The notes: generated by a model not told the origin, from the letters alone. 64,000 bases of DNA from Nannizziopsis barbatae (GCA_014964245.1 JACVYH010000002.1:3561501-3625500); one strand, 5' to 3'. Shown: positions 47,770 to 59,643, counted from the first letter of the stretch. Translations and numbers: made by a program.

Positions 47770-48863
47770 ATGGCAGACACACCACCACCACCACCCCCGT
47801 CGTTTTGGAATTTTAGTGCTATGGCGGGGAATGTTGTTCAGTTCCTGAGGCTACCAGTCCTAGCGTCCTCCGGTCTGGCGGTCCTTGCCAGTGGGATGTT
47901 GTACTTCAAACAAAAGTAGGTTCCAAGTACTTGCACTGGAATTATGACTTATCTCTTCCTCTCTAGTGATATTATATATCCGCGCAACTTCCCTGCTGGC
48001 ACGCGCGAAGACGTTCCTAAACCGTCTGACTTTGGAATGGACTATGATGACCTACGGCTTCCCACTCCCGACGGCGAGTCTCTATCCGCTTTTTTTATCC
48101 GACCCGATAATAAGGAAGTCAAACCCAAATTAACGGTTCTGTTCTTCCACGGAAACGCCGGAAATATTGGCCATCGTACTCCCATAGCTCAGGTCCTCCA
48201 ACGACAACTAGACTGCAACATTTTGATGCTAGAATACCGTGGCTATGGCCTCTCAACTGGAACACCGGATGAATCTGGATTGAAGATAGATGCTCAAACC
48301 GGTCTGGATTATCTGAGGAAACATCCAGAAGCTAGCGGTACGAAAATATTGGTTTACGGACAGAGTCTTGGTGGTGCCGTTGCTATCCATCTCGTTGCCA
48401 AGAATGTTGAACAGGGTGACATTGCTGGTTTGGTTTTGGAAAATACATTCATGAGCATCAGAAAGTTGATTCCAAGGTAGGCACTAATCTCAATTGGTAT
48501 ATACGCATCGACCAGTCTCTCACGTTTCCTTAGTGTTTTCCCAGCTGCACGATACATGACACGGCTGTGCCATCAGCAGTGGTCGAGTGAGGACATCTTG
48601 CCAGAAATTCAAAGCATTCCTATTCTTTTCCTTAGTGGGCTAAAGGATGAAATAATTCCGTAAGTCTTCTTAGGAAAATACCGAGAATTAAAACTCACAT
48701 ATTTTGACCCAGGGCGTCACACATGTCTGAACTCTACAAAATATGCAAAGCTGAAACAAAGATCTGGCGTACATTCCCAGGTGGCTCGCATAACGATACA
48801 ATTGCGGAGCCGGGATATTTCGAAGCCATCCACTCTTTCGTTGTTGACGAAATTCTCGACTAG
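47770..48863 (+). CDS. bem46: Bem46/ABHD13-type alpha/beta hydrolase
   Basis: Membrane-anchored alpha/beta hydrolase of the Bem46 family, linked to cell polarity in fungi; substrate unknown. Exons 47770..47915, 47967..48476, 48534..48659 and 48713..48863; 310 residues. Residues 25-46 form a single N-terminal membrane anchor (LPVLASSGLAVLASGMLYF). The first joint gives KQNDIIYPRNFPAGTREDVP, diagnostic of the family. The oxyanion block is LFFHGNAGNIGHR, the nucleophile Ser182 sits in YGQSLGGA, the acid is in SGLKDEIIP and the His in FPGGSHNDT. The length equals that of relatives. All joints keep frame and have consensus donors. Confidence 0.95.
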
Positions 48864-49579
48864 ACTTTTCCTCCACGAACCTTCTTTTTTTCTATACTTG
48901 TTTCGTTATCTAGCGAGGCGCACAAAAACCGCTAGACACATATTACACGTTTAATACCTCTTTTTGTCTTTTCTGGCTGATGTTGAAATGATGGGATGAA
49001 CCACACACTAGGCTGGTATACGGGGCTTCTTTTTCTTCTTTTCAAAGTACCATTGTGGCCGGTCATTTCGTGATATCTTAATTATGGGTGCATAACAGCC
49101 TTGAAGACTGGCTTGCGGATTACACGGATGGAGTTTTGAAGTTTCCTTTTCCTCTTCGTCTTCGATTTCAATTTCTTTATCAACCGTTTCGTGGATACAC
49201 TTGTGTTCGTTCTTCAATTGAAGCTAGACACAAAGGAAACTATATCTAGTATACAAGACACAAACAATAATTCCGTCTCCGAGATTTTTTTTCTATTGTA
49301 TCCTAGGCTCTATCTTATAATCGATCCCTGCCAGGGATTTGGTCAAACGGGTCCAGGTGCTGGAGATCCCGAAGACGGCCCTTGGTGCCTAGAAGAAACA
49401 CGTTGATTCACTAGAGGAGACGTGGCAGGCATATGAGAAAGTTCTTGTTACATTTGTTTCTACTTCTAATGTGTTCATCGCTACCTGCCCATTCCCATTG
49501 TGCGCAAACCAAGTTGCTTGCTCCATAATTATACAAAACTTTTCCATCATAATCCGCTGAATGGAGTTATACATCAAAG
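48864..49579. other. Convergent spacer
   Basis: 3' sides of the Bem46 and ATP11 genes, with A/T-rich stretches. No gene was seen. Confidence 0.6.
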
Positions 49580-50708
49580 TTAAACCCTTTGCACTTCTTC
49601 GATTAGTTCCTCAATCTTGAAGCCTTGCGTGTCTCCTTGACTAAACATTCGCAGCATCTCCCCTTTTCTGCCCCCGTTACTATCGACGCCCCAGTCATAG
49701 AAGCGTTGTAGCCACATGATTAGTAATTTGGCCTCATCAACGCTGACTCCTTTATTCGGCACTACCGTGCCATTCATAAGGACCAGTCCCTTTTCGTCGG
49801 CTAGATCAAGATGGTGGGTAATTATTGTGTGAGGTTCGGAATACGTCCCATGGAGCTTATAGGAAGCAAGATGAGTGAATATCACTGTGGATGTATGGGT
49901 GTTTTGTGTCCTGAAGTCGGGAGAAGTTGGTATTATAGTAGGGGTGGATGAAGGTGGATGAAAACCCCATTGCAGGATATGCATTTCAGCGGCGGTAGAT
50001 TTCTTAGAAGCATCAATTTCAGAAGTTTTGTTTTCACTAGGAACGTCAATCTCCCGGGGTAGAGGAAGAATAAATAGGGGGTTCTGTCTAGCTGTATTCA
50101 TAATTCGATTGTATGTATCAAGTGGAATTGTGGCGCATACTGAGTTCGGATTAGATGTGTGACGGAGACGCCATAGAGTTTCGATCTCCTTTTGAGGAAG
50201 GGTAAGGATTTTTGGAATATCGAGGTATGAAGAAAGAGGTTTGATGCCCGGTGTCTGAGATTTTGAGGTTGAAGAAGGGGGAGAGGATTTTGGTGCTCCA
50301 GAAGAAACTGTTGAGGTAGAGTTTGTGGAACTGGGTCGTGAAATAGGGACTGCTGGGGTTGCCTCGGGGATTTGAGCCTCAGGGGCTTCTGCGGCTCGAA
50401 CGGCCTGGATCTTGTCTTGATACGCTTCTTTCAGGGATGGTATTGAGGAATGACCCTCTCTAGATTATAGAATTAGCTTTTGCTTTCACTGTTCGGCCAC
50501 TCTTTTCGGTCACAAAAGCGCATTGGACTTACTGTTTCGCTTTCTGGTCGAGCTTGTCCTTGTATCTGTCTAGCACATGATTTGGCTGGTGCGTTGCTAC
50601 AAACCGTACGTCATGTACCTGTGCCCAACGTCTTTGAACATGTTTAAGGGGCGCTATTGAGCTGTGAGGGCTCAGGAGGTGACGAATCGCCGGGGCTCGA
50701 AGTGCCAT
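49580..50708 (-). CDS. ATP11: Atp11, F1-ATP synthase assembly chaperone
   Basis: Mitochondrial matrix chaperone that holds the F1 beta subunit until it pairs with alpha. Exons 50708..50533 and 50459..49580; 351 residues. The N-terminus (MALRAPAIRHLL, then HVQRRWAQVHDVRF) is a typical matrix presequence. A coiled DRYKDKLDQKAKQEGHSS segment spans the intron, followed by a Ser/Pro-rich linker. The diagnostic core starts LSSYLDIPKILTLPQKEIET and continues LWRLRHTSNP, then NPLFILPLPRE and QWGFHPPS. Late blocks are IFTHLASYKLHGTYSEPHTI and HHLDLADEKGLVLMNG. It lies head-to-head with the tropomyosin-like gene over about 0.5 kb. Confidence 0.94.
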
Positions 50709-51243
50709 TATAGTACCCGGCCGATACTATAATTGGAGGGCGAATTGGCAAGTAGAGTAATGAAAAGACAATTTTTCTGATAGATTTCTAAAAAAAAAAA
50801 GTAAGGATAACTATTATTACCATATAAATAATCAAAGAATACGGAGCGTTCAAACCTCTGTTGGTACCGAGTATGTGAGGTCTCGTCGCATATTGAATAC
50901 CAAAAGAAACGGGATCATCATCAAAGGTACCGGATAATAATTCGGACCGATAGAGTTTGCTATTGAACATTACATAATAAAAGCCCGCCAAAGCGTGTTT
51001 TAGACTATTGAGGGGCTGTCACGTGCACTGACGTTTCCCACTTCAGGAGTCAGGAGTCGTTGCTGTGGTTGTTTGGCCCCAAGCTGACACCATAAATACT
51101 CAAGGTCTTTGCTGAAACAGCTCCCTCCCTTACCATACTTCGTTGAATCCATAAAACCATCAAGTCATTCTCTAAACCATCTTCTACCATTCAAGTCTTT
51201 TGCCAATTTAATTCGTCCAACATCTCAAACCAGCTTCTTCAAA
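50709..51243. other. Divergent promoter, ATP11 / tropomyosin-like
   Basis: About 535 bp. The part near 51120-51240 is pyrimidine-rich and probably the leader of the tropomyosin-like gene. No gene was seen. Confidence 0.6.
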
Positions 51244-51925
51244 ATGTCGGGCATGGGAGCTCAGTTCTTAGCGGTATGTTGATGCCTGCTTGCGGGGTTC
51301 AATCATATGAAAAGAAACATTGACGTTCTTCAAATTTTGAACATGACTCAAGCTTAGAAATTTATCGTCGCTAATGTTTATCTGCTTATAGAAACACAAA
51401 GCACTCCAAGAAGAAAATGGCACCCTTCATGAAAACCTCGCACAGCTGAAAGAAGAGATCAAAGCCCTCAAAGATCAGAACCTGGAGCAGGAGCGACAAA
51501 TTACAGAGCTTACTCAAAACAAGGACCTCCTTGAGAAGGAAATTGAGAGGATTCGTGGCCAACTAAAGGAAACCAAGGAGGCACTCGAAGCTGGAGCTCA
51601 GGACAGCACAGCTTTAAAATCTCTCGAAGGACGAGTTGAGCTGCTACAGAATGAACTAGACGAAACTTATGGTAACGCCAAGCAGGCCAGCAAGAGGTAC
51701 GATTGTCCCTTAATGCATTAACATGGATTGAGTAGTTCCCTGAAATCTAACCCTTTCAACAGCCGCCAGGAGGCCGAGCTCACAGCGGAACACTTCGAGC
51801 GCCAAGCCAAGTCCGCAGAAGCGCAGGCTAAGGAATGGGAAGCTAAACATGATGAGGTTTCGAAGAAATATAAAGACCTCCAGCAAGAAATGAAGGACTT
51901 GGAGACCACTCTAAACAGCCTTTAG
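51244..51925 (+). CDS. Divergent tropomyosin-like coiled-coil protein
   Basis: Exons 51244..51273, 51392..51696 and 51763..51925; 165 residues, close to the 161 of fungal tropomyosin. The whole second and third exons are continuous heptads without Pro or helix breaks. The C-terminal third (EHFERQAKSAEAQAKEWEAK then HDEVSKKYKDLQQEMKDLE) aligns by eye with the corresponding end of Cdc8-type tropomyosin (HFERK...WEAKYEEM.KKY). The N-terminal 60 residues are less similar, and the first exon (MSGMGAQFLA) is not the usual tropomyosin start. It may be a paralogue of the canonical actin-cable tropomyosin or a diverged orthologue. Actin binding is inference. Confidence 0.8.
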
Positions 51926-52162
51926 TAGTTTATACGTCGCTGCTTCGACCTTCGATAATACCTTGGAAGGCCATTCATGCGCTGCAATTCCCATGCATAT
52001 CCTATTTTCACGCTTCGCCATTGAGTGTCGGTTGATTTAATGATTTCAGCGTCTCATTAACTCAGCGGGTAGCCGGCCTTGTACTCGCGAAAGGTTCGCT
52101 TCGTTTCGAATCTCAGCGTGTTTTCCCAAGAGTCTATGTATTTAATTATAGAGCCCAATATA

Positions 52163-52881
52163 TCAAGTTGCTCGTCTAGCTTTTGCCTGCTTCCGATTGC
52201 TCATCCTTTCTTTCAGCCTCGTCGCTTTTCGTTCCGCAGGGGATTCGTATCGAAATTTCTTCTTTTTCTTTTTCAACTGGTTGCGCTCTTTATGAATAGA
52301 TTTCCGCTTGTCTGCAGCTTTTGTTTCAGTATCCGGAGCTTTAGCCGGAACACTATCCTCATCTTCGTCATCCGTGTTTTTCGTAGCGTTGTATATTCCC
52401 TCCTTGGATGGATCCATATCTTCTACCGTGACGGTGGTATATTTATTTTCATCAATGTACTCTGCTTCGTAATCGACAGGAGCCGGCTCCTCAAACCCAC
52501 CCCATTCATCATTACTCTCTGAGTCCGAGTCTTTTTCACTTTGTGTATCCGAAGAGCCGTTTAATTCTTTCATTCGCTTGCGATTCTCCTCGAACGCTCT
52601 TTGAAACTCCGCATGTCTCTCCTCACGCATCTATAAGCTCGAAAGCATGTTAGTTTTTCCAGGCAGCTAGCAATTTCGAGTAGCTGGCTAGAGCTGACCT
52701 TTTTCCGAGACTCCCTTCGTTCTTCCTTTGCTTTCTTTTCCGCTATCTCCTGCGCATGTTTGGCGCGTTGGACTTTTCGTTTATGGAAACCGGTAAGATA
52801 GTCGTGCCTAGCATCATTATTGAAAGTTATTTCTTCAACCGGCGCAACAGCGATCCTACGCCGCTTAGGGGGAGGAGCCAT
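52163..52881 (-). CDS. RRP17: Rrp17/Nol12-family ribosomal RNA processing protein
   Basis: Nucleolar protein related to yeast Rrp17, a 5'-3' exonuclease acting in ITS processing for the large subunit. Exons 52881..52699 and 52630..52163; 216 residues. The conserved N-terminal block EITFNNDARHDYLTGFHKRK and the helix RAKHAQEIAEKKAKEERRES are characteristic. The joint continues KKMREERHAEFQRAFEENRK. The middle is acidic, and the C-terminus is strongly basic (NQLKKKKKKFRYESPAERK), with probable nucleolar targeting. The ATG at 52881 gives the usual MAPPPKRRR start; an in-frame Met seven codons upstream is less typical. Function by family only. Confidence 0.92.
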
Positions 52882-53101
52882 TTTTAATATCGAAGACTGC
52901 ATTCAAGTACTCGATCCATCAAGGTTGAACTACCGGAGTTTTTCTGCGTAAAATCATGATTACGTAAGCGATATTTTAAGTACTGAGGTCATTTCTGTTC
53001 CCTTGGATTGGATAGCAGGGTCCATGCTTTAACTGTTATACGTTAAAGCGACATATATAAAACTAGATTGATATCATACAAAGGCTATAAGTTGTAACTC
53101 C

Positions 53102-54205
53102 TTAACCTCTCAATGGCAAAATCTTAGACTCCAACGCCTCCTGCCGGCATAATGGACATTCCGGCTTCTCACGTACCCAATCCCGAATGCAAGTCCAGCA
53201 AAATACATGGCCACATGTAGATACACTTGGGTCTTTGAATGGGTCCAGGCAAAGTGTGCATTTTCGTTGCTGGCCAGCAGGTATCCAGCTCAGGGCCGTT
53301 CCCACTTCAGAGGACAGGTCGTATCGAGGTGTACTTGACGGTAGCATAGGTATAGACGGAGGATTGGTTATGCATTTTAGTATTTGACCATCGACTGAAA
53401 CAGCATCTGGGCTTTTTGATTCTGTTTCCTCGTGTACGGATCCCAGTACATCTTTCACGTGAACAACACCCTGCACCACAATCTGCAAGAGCATTAATAC
53501 TCCCAAGACTTCGTAGCCTATCCTCTGCTCGCTTTCACCAATTCGTTTTGAGAAAACATATCGTAAGCCCCAAATCCGCTTTGAGATGTGGTAGTACGCG
53601 CCCGAAAAGTAAAAGGCAGCGAGGTTAATCGCATAGAAGGGCGAAAGAGAGGTTGTAGAGTCCAAGTGCTCGAGAATATACATTTGGAACTTCAGGGAGA
53701 GATTCTTTTGTTTTTTGTCTTGCTCCTCCTTTGAGAAAAAAACCGTTTTTGCCTGTTTTTTCGCAATGTTCCGTTCTAGCTTCGCTTTTAATCTCCTTCG
53801 CAAGGCAGGCAGTATTCGCTGTAAGGCCCATGGCATAAGAATTGTGCTAAGAATATAACCGGCGCGCCTTGCGAGTGACGGAAGGCGTAAGGAGTTGTCT
53901 TCTAGCTGCACAACATCGCAGTATTCCTCGCCCAGGGTCCGATTACCAATGAGCGTGGTAAGAGATAGGTATAAAAGCTCCGTTAGGTTCTTAATTGCAT
54001 CGGTATGTGCGTGAGAAAATCGAGCGCCTCGGAGCGCTCGAACAATGGCTTGGGTTTGGCTGGTTAACGTCCCAGTGATATAGGCATCTTTCTCATGAGC
54101 TCGAATAATGTCCGGAGAAGTCGCCCAAGGAAAGAAGTGTGAGGTAGGGTGTTTGAGATGGGAATCGGATGGTGTAGGAGATGCAACTTCATCGGATAAG
54201 CCCAT
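53102..54205 (-). CDS. PEX10: Pex10, peroxisomal RING E3 ligase subunit
   Basis: Part of the Pex2-Pex10-Pex12 ubiquitin-ligase channel that recycles the import receptor Pex5. Single exon, 367 residues, typical length. The N-terminus has the family block WATSPDIIRAHEKDAYITGT. The membrane part includes LGEEYCDVVQLEDNSLRLPS and GYILSTILMPWALQRILP. The RING finger at about residues 310-355 is C-x2-C (CTLC), then CGHVFCWTCIRDWV and CPLC, a complete C3HC4 set. It ends shortly after the RING, as Pex10 normally does. Very secure. Confidence 0.97.
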   Translation of the reverse strand: MGLSDEVASPTPSDSHLKHPTSHFFPWATSPDIIRAHEKDAYITGTLTSQTQAIVRALRGARFSHAHTDAIKNLTELLYLSLTTLIGNRTLGEEYCDVVQLEDNSLRLPSLARRAGYILSTILMPWALQRILPALRRRLKAKLERNIAKKQAKTVFFSKEEQDKKQKNLSLKFQMYILEHLDSTTSLSPFYAINLAAFYFSGAYYHISKRIWGLRYVFSKRIGESEQRIGYEVLGVLMLLQIVVQGVVHVKDVLGSVHEETESKSPDAVSVDGQILKCITNPPSIPMLPSSTPRYDLSSEVGTALSWIPAGQQRKCTLCLDPFKDPSVSTCGHVFCWTCIRDWVREKPECPLCRQEALESKILPLRG

Positions 54206-54544
54206 TTTGGTTGCTGGTATGTTTCTTATATCGATTTTGAACCAGAAATGTTAGCTTGCAAAAATGTAGAATACTATCGAGACAAGAACGTGAAGCCCTT
54301 CAGCCAGAGTCCCGTGCCGTCAACCTCGGTAGGGTGAGGGTCGCGCCAAGACATAAATATCACGTGTGATAAGCTACCTTGGATTATATCAGCATACCTT
54401 ATCAGTGCCAGGGCTGATGCGAGAGCAAAGAAATGTTTCAAGATACGGAAAAGCCGCAGCGCAGAGCATTCAGGACAATTATCATGCTTCGTGCGATTTG
54501 AGGAGCTTCAGCGACATTTGTGCTACCCTGGCTTGTGATGGAAT
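54206..54544. other. Divergent promoter, PEX10 / ERD1
   Basis: A short 340 bp interval between divergent genes; no features identified. Confidence 0.6.
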
Positions 54545-56148
54545 ATGGACCCCGACCATCATGAGCCCACCAATCTGGAGGGGTTCAATCTCATTCTTCC
54601 TCTCCCTTACCGGATTGCGGTGATATTGGTCGCAGGTAAGAAGCCTGGTCATATCCAGTCAATATCGCTTAAACCTGACAAATTTCCTCTATACAGGTGT
54701 TTGGGGATGGGGTTTGAATCTTCATTATCTGTCCCTTCTAAAAATTGTATGTGACTTTGACCAAACTTTTGATTATTGTTCAAGGCCAGCTTCAAGAACA
54801 CAGGGAACCAAAGCTAACTAAGCTCTAGGACGTTCCGGCTTTGATACGGTACCCTTCGAGATCCTCCGCCGGAAGCGTCCCTGTTTACCAATCGACGTAC
54901 CATCTCGCTACCCTACTTACTTTACCTCTCGTTCTCTCCCTTCTAGCATTTTGGTTCATCACCCATAGATCCACCGAGCTGGTCCTCGCCTGGGAAGCCC
55001 TACCACAGTTTTATCTATTTATATTTATTTTGTTACTCTTTCTACCACTGCACCGTCTCTCGCGCTCCGGTCGACACCGTCTACTTATCACCTTGAAACG
55101 AGTCAGCCTCGGCGGCCTAGCGGATGCACAGGACGGAAAGTTCGGTGACATCCTTTTTGCCGACGTACTCACGAGCTACGCAAAAGTGTTTGGTGATCTT
55201 TTTGTTAGCACTTGCATGTTTTTTACACCGGGAGTTTCGAGTACGGGCATTCCTAATAGGGTATGCGGAGGACATCTTGCCGTTCCCTTACTCATCGCCA
55301 CTCCGAGCTTGATTCGATTACGCCAGTGTCTGATCGAGTATGTGCGCGTTCGCAAGCGTGGGAATAGTAGCATCGACGGCTGGGGAGGACAGCATCTAGC
55401 GAACGCTTTGAAATACGCCAGTGCTTTTCCCGTCATTATCTTGACCTCATTACAGCAGAATTATCATTCTTCAGGTATTCGCTTAAGCGAAGCCCATTTG
55501 CATAAATTATGGTATGCCCCTGAGCCTGGAATTTCTGCATTCCAGATCGTATATCCGCCCGAAAAATAGCTAACTAGACATTTCAGGATTCTATCCGCCG
55601 TTGTCAATTCTCTTTACACATTTTACTGGGACGTCGCAAAAGACTGGGATCTTCACCTCTTCTCCGATATAATCGCTTACTTTCGGCGCAGCAGCCCATA
55701 CCATCTCATAAACTCTGCCCCTCAGCAGCATGATTATGACCCTGGGTTCGATAAGCCACCTTTCGGACTCCGGCTTCACCGATTTTTCCACGCCAACACA
55801 ATCTACTACTCTGCAATTATCATCGACCTGATACTCCGTTTTACGTGGCTTTCGCGGCTGACTGTTCGGCTAAACTGGATCAATGATTTGGAGAGCGGAG
55901 TCTTCATGCTTATGTTTTTGGAGGTAGCCAGACGTTGGATGTGGATATTTCTACGAGTTGAGACTGAATGGGGTAAGTCGATCTCCGCATCATTGTTCAA
56001 GATTTCCTGCCCGCTTCCTCGAAAACCATCTGGGACATTGGACGAAATAACTGACTCAAACCTACTTTTTCCAGTCCGAAGCACTCGTGGACCGGCACCA
56101 GATGATATCCTATTAGGAGAATTCACGCCAAAAATTGACGAAGACTAA
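54545..56148 (+). CDS. ERD1: Erd1-type EXS-domain Golgi membrane protein
   Basis: EXS-domain polytopic membrane protein like yeast Erd1, which acts in Golgi phosphate recycling and retention of lumenal and glycosylation proteins. Exons 54545..54635, 54697..54746, 54829..55511, 55587..55972 and 56075..56148; 427 residues. Joints give AGVWGWGLNLHYLSLLKIDV near the first membrane segment. The EXS core includes FGDILFADVLTSYAKVFGDL, GGQHLANALKYASAFPVI and, over the next joint, LWILSAVVNSLYTFYWDVAK with DWDLHLF. The later block FHANTIYYSAIIIDLILRF and LEVARRWMWIFLRVETEW are also typical. All five exons keep frame with consensus splice sites. Confidence 0.93.
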
Positions 56149-57005
56149 ATAATTGTAATACTTGCATATTGCTTCGGAGCCCTCTTGTATTATTTGATTC
56201 TTATCATTCTTTACCCACCATTTCTTTTCATTGCATCTTTCCAACCCTTCAACTTCTCAATTTTACTACTAGCAGCCATCTTATTTCCTACCCTTCAAAC
56301 GCTAAATACATGCGAGGCGTTAAAGCATATTGAAGCACATATATTATTTCCTTAGATTAGCGAGACCAGACAGCCGCCAAACAGATTATTTTTCACACAT
56401 TATATACAAGTGGACAGCCGCAAAGCTCCCCTCTTAGCGGCCCAAGATTATTAGACATAGTATCTCTCTCCTTCCAATATACGGTGAGTGTGTGTGCATT
56501 TTGGTGTCTAAGGGCTGAAGATACGGAGATGGTAATAGAGGAAGAATGAAAATCCAGATCGTACAAGCGAAGTTAAGTTGAAACGTCAAAGGAGGATTGG
56601 CGAATTGGTAAATTAAATGGTTAATGATCTTCTAGGAGTTAAATCGAAATCGTTTTTCGAGGACAGGGTTGTTTTGGGTCGAGATAGCAAAACCATTGTA
56701 GCAGGCGCCGAAGAGCACTCAAAATGATCCTTGTCTGTGGGTATCCTGAGTATTCGGTTAATCGGGGGAATCAGAGAATAATAATAAAAGCAAAACAATC
56801 AACATGTCCGCTGATGAAAACGTTAACGCCAAGGGTAATATGAATAAGAAAAATACACTTCCCTTGCAAATGAATAAATCAAGAAATGGAATCTGCAAAT
56901 CCTCAAAATTGCAATGAATAGCGGGCCAAAAACTGAAAACTTCTAAAAAATCAATGTGCAGTTCTGATATTATGTCCAAAAATCTTCTCATGTTTTTGGA
57001 AGGCC
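56149..57005. other. Convergent spacer
   Basis: AT-rich 3' sides of ERD1 and CSI2. No gene was seen. Confidence 0.6.
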
Positions 57006-58160
57006 TTATCGTCCTGGCGGGTGATGGTGGTTTTCGAAAAGGTCCTCTAGATATGCACTTGGAGCTCTACCTTGTGGCGCAACAGACAAGTTTAGTGAGC
57101 TCGTAGATTGGTGAGCTTGGTCGTGGTCACGGCTGCTCGGTGGAAGGCCGGGAGATCCGGGTGGACTAGGGCCAGACCTTGTTCTTGAATAGCCCTGCGC
57201 CTGTGGACCTAAAGGTGATAAGCCCATGGATGGGCCGTTCATATGTGACAAGCCCGCTCCTCCTCCTGGAGATGAGCTACTGGCGGCATAATAGCCCGCA
57301 GGTAAGTAGCTAGAGCCCCGATTCCCAGCGGAGTGTAAGTTGGCGCCTGCGGTGGGCGAGAAGAAGAGGCTTTGGTTGGGTGGATGAGTGGAAACAACAC
57401 GAGAACGACGATCGCCAGGCATTTTCTCCCTTGAGCCGGCTGCGACTGGAGAGTTTTGATAGAGGCCTGACTTCCTGGTATTTGGGTGTAACAAAGCCGT
57501 GGCATCCGAGGGGTGAGAATGATTTGTGGCGCGTCTCACGGATCGATTTATTGACCACGCAACGAGCAGTCGCCATGCAATAACCACTAGCCCAATGAAT
57601 CCGAGCGCGGCACCGACCGCAATGAAAATTGTTCCTTCAGGTAAATTCGATGTCTTCAGGTACGGGGCTCCTTCAACAGGTGGAATCTGTGGGGTGGGGA
57701 TGACCGGGCCGCCAGTGAGAGAGGGTAGACTAATCGCCGGGCCCTTGCCCGTCGATGTGCTGGTAGTGGTAGAAGCGGCGGAGGAGGAAGTGCTGCTAGA
57801 AGTGCTTGATGCCGAAGTTAGACCGGGCAGGCTTTGAGAGCTCTGAGAACTCTGCGATCTCCTATTCGAACTTGAGCTCGAGCTCGGTTTCGCTGGCGGA
57901 GGAGTTGGAGAAGGCGTAGGCGCGGGTGAAGGGGTAGGTTTATCATCAGGCGGTGGCGTAGCGGCTGGAGGGGCAGGAGTATTGTTATCCGGTTTATCAG
58001 CTGGTGGTGCTGGTGCTGGTGCCGGTGCTGCATCAGGTTTGTTTTGTTCTGGGTTATCTCCCTGTGCCGCGACGTTGCCAATGAGTAAACCAAAAATGGC
58101 AAGGAAAAGAAGAAGACATAGTGTTGCCTTCGAGGCCAGTCCACCTCGAGGTTTCCTCAT
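57006..58160 (-). CDS. CSI2: Csi2-like single-pass membrane protein
   Basis: Type I membrane protein resembling yeast Csi2, associated with chitin synthase 3 function and septum structure. Single exon, 384 residues. A signal peptide (about 1-33, LCLLLFLAIFGLLIGNVAAQ) precedes a Pro/Ala-rich and then Ser/Thr-rich extracellular stalk, likely heavily O-glycosylated. The membrane segment is at about 175-200 (GTIFIAVGAALGFIGLVVIA), followed by the conserved juxtamembrane WRLLVAWSINRSVRRA. The cytosolic tail is Ser/Pro/Gly rich and low complexity. The identification rests mainly on the membrane and juxtamembrane block, so it is probable rather than certain. Confidence 0.75.
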   Translation of the reverse strand: MRKPRGGLASKATLCLLLFLAIFGLLIGNVAAQGDNPEQNKPDAAPAPAPAPPADKPDNNTPAPPAATPPPDDKPTPSPAPTPSPTPPPAKPSSSSSSNRRSQSSQSSQSLPGLTSASSTSSSTSSSAASTTTSTSTGKGPAISLPSLTGGPVIPTPQIPPVEGAPYLKTSNLPEGTIFIAVGAALGFIGLVVIAWRLLVAWSINRSVRRATNHSHPSDATALLHPNTRKSGLYQNSPVAAGSREKMPGDRRSRVVSTHPPNQSLFFSPTAGANLHSAGNRGSSYLPAGYYAASSSSPGGGAGLSHMNGPSMGLSPLGPQAQGYSRTRSGPSPPGSPGLPPSSRDHDQAHQSTSSLNLSVAPQGRAPSAYLEDLFENHHHPPGR

Positions 58161-59063
58161 GCCGGTTCGGCGCGCGTGGCTAGTAATGGCCGGATGGCAC
58201 GAAATAGGAGGTCTTTCGGGAGGCTGGAAATGAAGAACAGCGGTGCGAAAAGAAACCGAAACCGTATGCGATTAATGATAATCGAAAGTTAAGTATGTCG
58301 AAGATTCCAGGCTCGAAGAACTGGCAAACAAACGAATGAACGAGTGATAGGCGAGTGAAATGTAACGAAAGGCTATGACAAGGTGTAATACAACATTGTC
58401 AAATGAACGACCAAAGTGGGGATGGCGCAGCTTCTGGGCTGGTCAACAACAGCGGAGACGACTAAAGGACGACAGAGACGAGACCACACGGGTTGAAAGA
58501 AAGCAGGGCTTCCTGTCTTGTGTTGAGAATGACAAGCAAACAGGCAAACACACCCGGGATATTGAAGTCTGGACGGAGATCGAAAGAGCGTGTTCAGCAG
58601 AGCGAAAGCCACAAATTAGAAGAGAATCAAGAGATGCAACCCGGGCGACAAACATTGCTGACTCATCACAGTGGTTGCTTGTACCTGACCCAAAGGGGTA
58701 TGGTTGCCAAGACACGGATATAAAAGGGGGTCGGGAACCCGTGACTTCCGTCCCTGAACCTTCCACGGATGTTCCTTTTTGTGTACCAGCTCCAACGAGC
58801 TTTCTTAAAATTATGTGATTTATCTCATAAGAGGTCCTGTACTATTTGACCAAGGTAGACGAACCTCAACTTGAATCCTAGCTGAAGGGTCTGGCCGATA
58901 CCTATGGTTTTCGGGTGGAAAATCTGCTAATATCGAACCTCCAGGGGTTCTTTGTTATTTATTATATCCAACCAACTACGGGGTAGTTGAATGAATGCTC
59001 TTTGCGCCTAATATTATATTCTAATTGCTCCACCCTTGTCTGCTCTGTTCTCTATCCATACCT
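58161..59063. other. Promoter side of CSI2 and kinase-remnant flank
   Basis: No supported gene; an ORF of 147 codons overlaps others and has no family content. Confidence 0.5.
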
Positions 59064-59643
59064 ATGAACCGCACAGACTTTTTAAACCGGTCTCTATTTC
59101 GAGTATCTTGGTCTAAATCTTGCTCCAAACCCGCTAAGGCTCTCCCAATCTCACCAACAATTGAGGAAGGCTCCTCGATATAATTCGCGACAATTTTTTC
59201 GATGAGATTCTGAACGATAGATACCAAATCTCAGCGAAACTTGGTTGGGGAACGGGCCCAACAGTGTGGTTAGCAAAAGACCTTAGCAAGTGTATCTAAA
59301 TTTTGGTCAAATTGTCAAGCCATTGCTTAAACCAGCTACCCACAGATGGTGCTGGCGTTCGCCACTTTATGTGGTCATCACAATTTTTTGACGTCGATGG
59401 TGTTTACCTTCGAAACCTTTAAGTGACTTGGAGCTGATGGATGCTACAGAAAATTTCAAATATCCGGAGTTCGTGCGGGAGGCCTTACAGCTTGAAGACC
59501 AACTCATACATATCGATGGCCAGGAAAAGAGAAAGCTTTCAACCTTTCTGAAATGTAAGATTTGCTGGAGACCAGAAGGTCGCGGTAGTGCTGAATCGCT
59601 CCTTTTAGAACCCTGGTTTGATGGGATGGAGAGGCCAACGTAA
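59064..59643 (+). pseudogene. SRPK-type protein kinase remnant
   Basis: Plus-strand fragments of an SR-protein-kinase-like gene. A start region at 59064 (MNRTDFLNRSLFR) leads to TIEEG; the frame then breaks near 59170-59200. The glycine loop follows as DRYQISAKLGWGTGPTVWLA. After about 150 bp the sequence resumes in the C-lobe with SDLELMDATENFKYPEFV and GRGSAESLLLEPWFDG. The catalytic HRD/DFG region is absent, so an internal deletion plus frameshifts removed kinase activity. It lies next to, and opposite in strand to, a fuller kinase of the same family. It may be a duplicate now decaying. Confidence 0.75.
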
